DNA from: JAJEBT01 sp965214975
GTDB taxonomy: Bacteria > Pseudomonadota > Alphaproteobacteria > MPNO01 > UBA830
Assembly: GCA_965214975.1 (NCBI GenBank)
Contig: OZ244055.1
Location: 2,356,001-2,420,000, forward strand
Direction of reading: 5' to 3'
DNA: 64,000 nucleotides
This document shows, one piece after another, positions 62,043 to 64,000 of this stretch. The position numbers and the translations under genes were made by a program. The notes beneath the pieces are model-generated. The model made no database searches. It had not been told where the DNA came from and saw only the letters and a list, made by a program, of their open reading frames with translations. Position 1 is the stretch's first letter. Every line of letters starts with the position of its first letter.

Positions 62043-63104
62043 ATGTCCGGTGTCCAGCCCTACGTCTTCACGGCGGCGCGGCCGCGCCCCGGCACCCGTC
62101 GTCCGAAGCCCGACGGCTTCACCGTCGACATCCACTGCCACGTGCACGTTCCCGAGGCGGCGGAGGTCGCCGAGCCGCATTTCAGGCCGGAACTCGAGCC
62201 GGCGCTGCATTTCGCGAACGAGCTGACGCGGGAGGTCAACCGCCGGCAGGGGATCGACCGCATGCCCCATCTGACCACCCTCGACCGGCGGCTGGCCGAC
62301 ATGGACGAGATGGGGATCGATCTCCAGACGATCATCCCGACCCCGTTCCAGGCCTGCTACTGGCTCGACCCGGAGGTCGGAATGAAGACCTCGAAGCTGG
62401 TGAACGACGGACTCGCCGAAATCGTCGACCGCATGCCCGACCGCTTCGTCGCGTTCGGAACGCTGCCGCTCCAGGACGCGGACATGGCGGTCGCCGAGCT
62501 CGAGCGCGGCGTCGGGACGCTCGGCCTCAGGGGGTTCCAGATCCTCACCAACGTCAACGGCGGCGAGATCTCCGACCCGAGACTCGATCCGTTCTGGAAG
62601 AGGGCCCAGGAACTCGACACGCTGGTCTTCCTGCACCCCAACGGCTTCACGTCCGGCGAACGGTTCAGGGACCACTACTTCAACAACGTCATCGGCAACC
62701 CGCTGGAGACCACGCTCGCGGTTCACCGCCTGATCTTCGACGGGGTGATGGAACGCCACCCCGACCTGCGCGTTCTTCTCGCCCACGGCGGCGGCTACCT
62801 GCCCGCCTATTCCGGGCGGATCGACCATGTCTGGGGCGCCCGCGAGGACGGACGGGCGAACCTGCCGCAGCCGCCCACCGCCTATCTCAAGCGCATGTGG
62901 CTGGACACGGTGGTGTTCACGCCTCACCAGCTCGAGCATCTCGTCCGGCAGCATGGCGTCGGCAAGGTCGTGATGGGCACCGACTACCCCTACGACATGG
63001 GGGACTACGATCCCGTCGGCCTCGTGGATTCGGTCGAGACGCTGTCGAACGGCGACAGGGAGGCGATCCGGGGCGGAAACGCCAGGGAACTCCTGAAGAT
63101 CTGA
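62043..63104 (+). CDS. Metal-dependent amidohydrolase/decarboxylase family (ACMSD-like)
   Basis: The 353-residue TIM-barrel enzyme has the metal motif H31-C-H33 (VDIHCHVHVPE) and M-D-E-M-G-I-D. It also has V-F-L-H-P-N-G-F with a metal histidine, LLAHGGGYLPAYSGRIDHVW, and a final aspartate in M-G-T-D-Y-P-Y-D-M-G. This is the amidohydrolase_2 pattern of ACMSD, gamma-resorcylate decarboxylase and related carboxylases. It likely decarboxylates an aromatic or ring-opened acid, possibly related to the nearby Rieske and isomerase genes. It lies 81 bp after the zinc operon and needs a metal, often zinc. The substrate is not predictable from sequence. Confidence 0.9.
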   Translation: MSGVQPYVFTAARPRPGTRRPKPDGFTVDIHCHVHVPEAAEVAEPHFRPELEPALHFANELTREVNRRQGIDRMPHLTTLDRRLADMDEMGIDLQTIIPTPFQACYWLDPEVGMKTSKLVNDGLAEIVDRMPDRFVAFGTLPLQDADMAVAELERGVGTLGLRGFQILTNVNGGEISDPRLDPFWKRAQELDTLVFLHPNGFTSGERFRDHYFNNVIGNPLETTLAVHRLIFDGVMERHPDLRVLLAHGGGYLPAYSGRIDHVWGAREDGRANLPQPPTAYLKRMWLDTVVFTPHQLEHLVRQHGVGKVVMGTDYPYDMGDYDPVGLVDSVETLSNGDREAIRGGNARELLKI

Positions 63105-63385
63105 GCGGGATCCTTCCCGCCGCCCTGTCCGAGGGCCGATGCCGGACGGGAACGGTGCCGCGAGCGAGGCGGCGCGAGCGCCTCGATGCGGGCTTCCGGC
63201 GCGAGCGGCACCTCCTTCAGATCGGATTGCGCGGTTTCCCGCAACCTCCGCCACCGCCCGATCGGCAACGGCACCGCCGCCTCCACGCCACGCCCGGTCA
63301 CGATCCGCGGCCCCTCGTCGATGCTCACTTCAAGGAACTCGCCGAACCGGGCCTTCGCTTCCCGCGCCCGCCATGACCTGCCCAT
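63005..63385 (-). CDS. Phd/YefM-type antitoxin (orphan, possibly extended)
   Basis: From ATG 63385 the frame reads MGRSWRAREAKARFGEFLEV, then I-V-T-G-R-G-V-E-A-A-V-P-L. This is the Phd/YefM antitoxin fold (DNA-binding N-terminus about residues 1-60, C-terminal tail wrapping a toxin). Family members usually end after about 85-95 residues. Here the frame continues to 126 residues through the end of the convergent amidohydrolase gene, so the natural stop may have been lost. No PIN or RelE toxin gene follows, so it is probably an orphan or decaying antitoxin. Confidence 0.6.
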   Translation of the reverse strand: MGRSWRAREAKARFGEFLEVSIDEGPRIVTGRGVEAAVPLPIGRWRRLRETAQSDLKEVPLAPEARIEALAPPRSRHRSRPASALGQGGGKDPAQIFRSSLAFPPRIASLSPFDSVSTESTRPTGS

Positions 63386-63561
63386 GGTTCTCTCCGCATC
63401 AAGGTGCCGACCGTTCACATGACCCTCCGGAATCGGGCGCGAGCCGGCGCCGAATCCGCTGGATCCGCAACGACGCCGGGCTCGGCCTCGTCAACAGCGG
63501 GACCGCCGAAGTCGCCGCCGGGAAGAACGGCAAGGTGACGTTCCGCCTCGAGGACGGACGG

Positions 63562-63775
63562 ATGCGGATTCTGGCGCACTTGACGATGATTCCTGCGACA
63601 CTTGACCGTGTCCGGAGCGGTTGCGGAAGCCCGTCTCCCGCGGTTTCGCGGTGTCGTTCCTCCATCAGTCGGCGACGGCGGGCTGGCCAGCGTCCAGCCC
63701 GCAACGTCACGAAGGAGAGGAAAACGGGCCCGGCGCCTGCCCCGGGAGAGACGGCACGGCGGCGTGCAACCTCCG
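63562..63775 (+). repeat. Dispersed repeat, right-hand copy
   Basis: This is a direct repeat of 57161-57330, sharing TTGACCGTGTCCGGAGCGGT, GCGGAAGC and GTCACGAAGGAGAGG. It has an extra segment at about 63659-63706 that contains GGCTGG...CCAGCC arms. The left side again shows two tandem GATTC(C)TxxCG..ACTTGAC units. Confidence 0.65.
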
Positions 63776-64000
63776 TCAGGTGTCGCCGGAAGCCGCGATT
63801 CACCGCCGCGGCCACGTGGAAACGGCATTCCCGGCGTTTGCAACATGACAGTGTTGCCACCAGATTTCTGACAGACGAACGGGAGAGACCGGCTGATGCG
63901 GAGCCTTCCCAGGCGCATCATATGGAGCATGCTCAGACTCTTCCGGAGTCCACGCCGATATGTCCGGGCGCCCTGCTCCACCTCGGCCACCGCGCGGCAG
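63776..64000. other. Right-edge sequence without a recognised gene
   Basis: Open frames on both strands reach the edge (minus-strand frame from 63990), but no family is recognisable. Proximity to the dispersed repeat suggests further mobile-element debris. Confidence 0.35.

Overview
The window is GC-rich (coding third positions mostly G/C, GTG and TTG starts common). Its genes point to an alphaproteobacterium, probably of Rhodospirillales type: an AtpI-type ATP synthase accessory gene, acetoacetyl-CoA synthetase, an aztABC-like zinc importer, a DUF1640 coiled-coil protein and a pterin dehydratase. This assignment rests on gene content read by eye, not on a tree.

Layout. 1-262 holds the 5' end of atpI, running off the left edge. 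About 0.37-17.5 kb is an accessory, defence-type island. It contains a small inverted-repeat (MITE-like) element, an XRE regulator with an IS-broken ImmA/IrrE peptidase, two IS1634-family copies arranged as a 1.66-kb inverted repeat, and a tightly overlapping gene string (DUF6978-like, DUF1828, HsdR/HsdS chimera, AAA ATPase, DUF4276 TOPRIM-like, HsdR-stub chimera). An XRE-ImmA/DUF4411 toxin-antitoxin-like pair follows, then a full-length HsdR with no HsdM or HsdS in the window, then decayed genes (IS1595 transposase, nucleotidyltransferase antitoxin, Schlafen/AlbA-type ATP-binding protein). 17.7-22.3 kb is an RND efflux pair whose adaptor carries two EF-hands. 22.5-24.6 kb is a third, intact IS1634 copy with a 5-bp target duplication, followed by a macrodomain gene.

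25.4-33.5 kb is one gene for a 2,687-residue secreted protein of Calx-beta repeats ending in an autotransporter-like barrel, with an 11-G tract 74 bp upstream of its start. 33.9-53.4 kb is mostly core-like: acetoacetyl-CoA synthetase, two DMT transporters, DprA, an SbcCD-like repair pair, pterin dehydratase, a small metallopeptidase, a uracil-DNA glycosylase-family protein, a secreted HNH nuclease, cysE-cysK-GST, ThpR, a GDSL esterase divergent from a YbbA/YbbP-like ABC exporter, and a Bax-inhibitor-1 protein. A second copy of the MITE-like element lies at 45.0 kb.

53.5-56.7 kb carries two tandem Rieske oxygenases and a maleate-isomerase/arylmalonate-decarboxylase-type enzyme, likely a small catabolic set. 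56.7-58.6 kb holds IS remnants, a dispersed repeat and a hendecad coiled-coil gene. 59.0-62.0 kb is a zinc importer operon behind a Zur-like site. It is followed by a metal-dependent amidohydrolase, a Phd/YefM-type antitoxin and another copy of the dispersed repeat near the right edge.

The strongest leads are the defence string at 5.7-9.8 kb, where HsdR N-terminal stubs recur as about 90% identical direct repeats flanking an ATPase/TOPRIM-like pair; the giant Calx-beta autotransporter with its poly-G tract; the EF-hand RND adaptor; and the MITE-like repeat.
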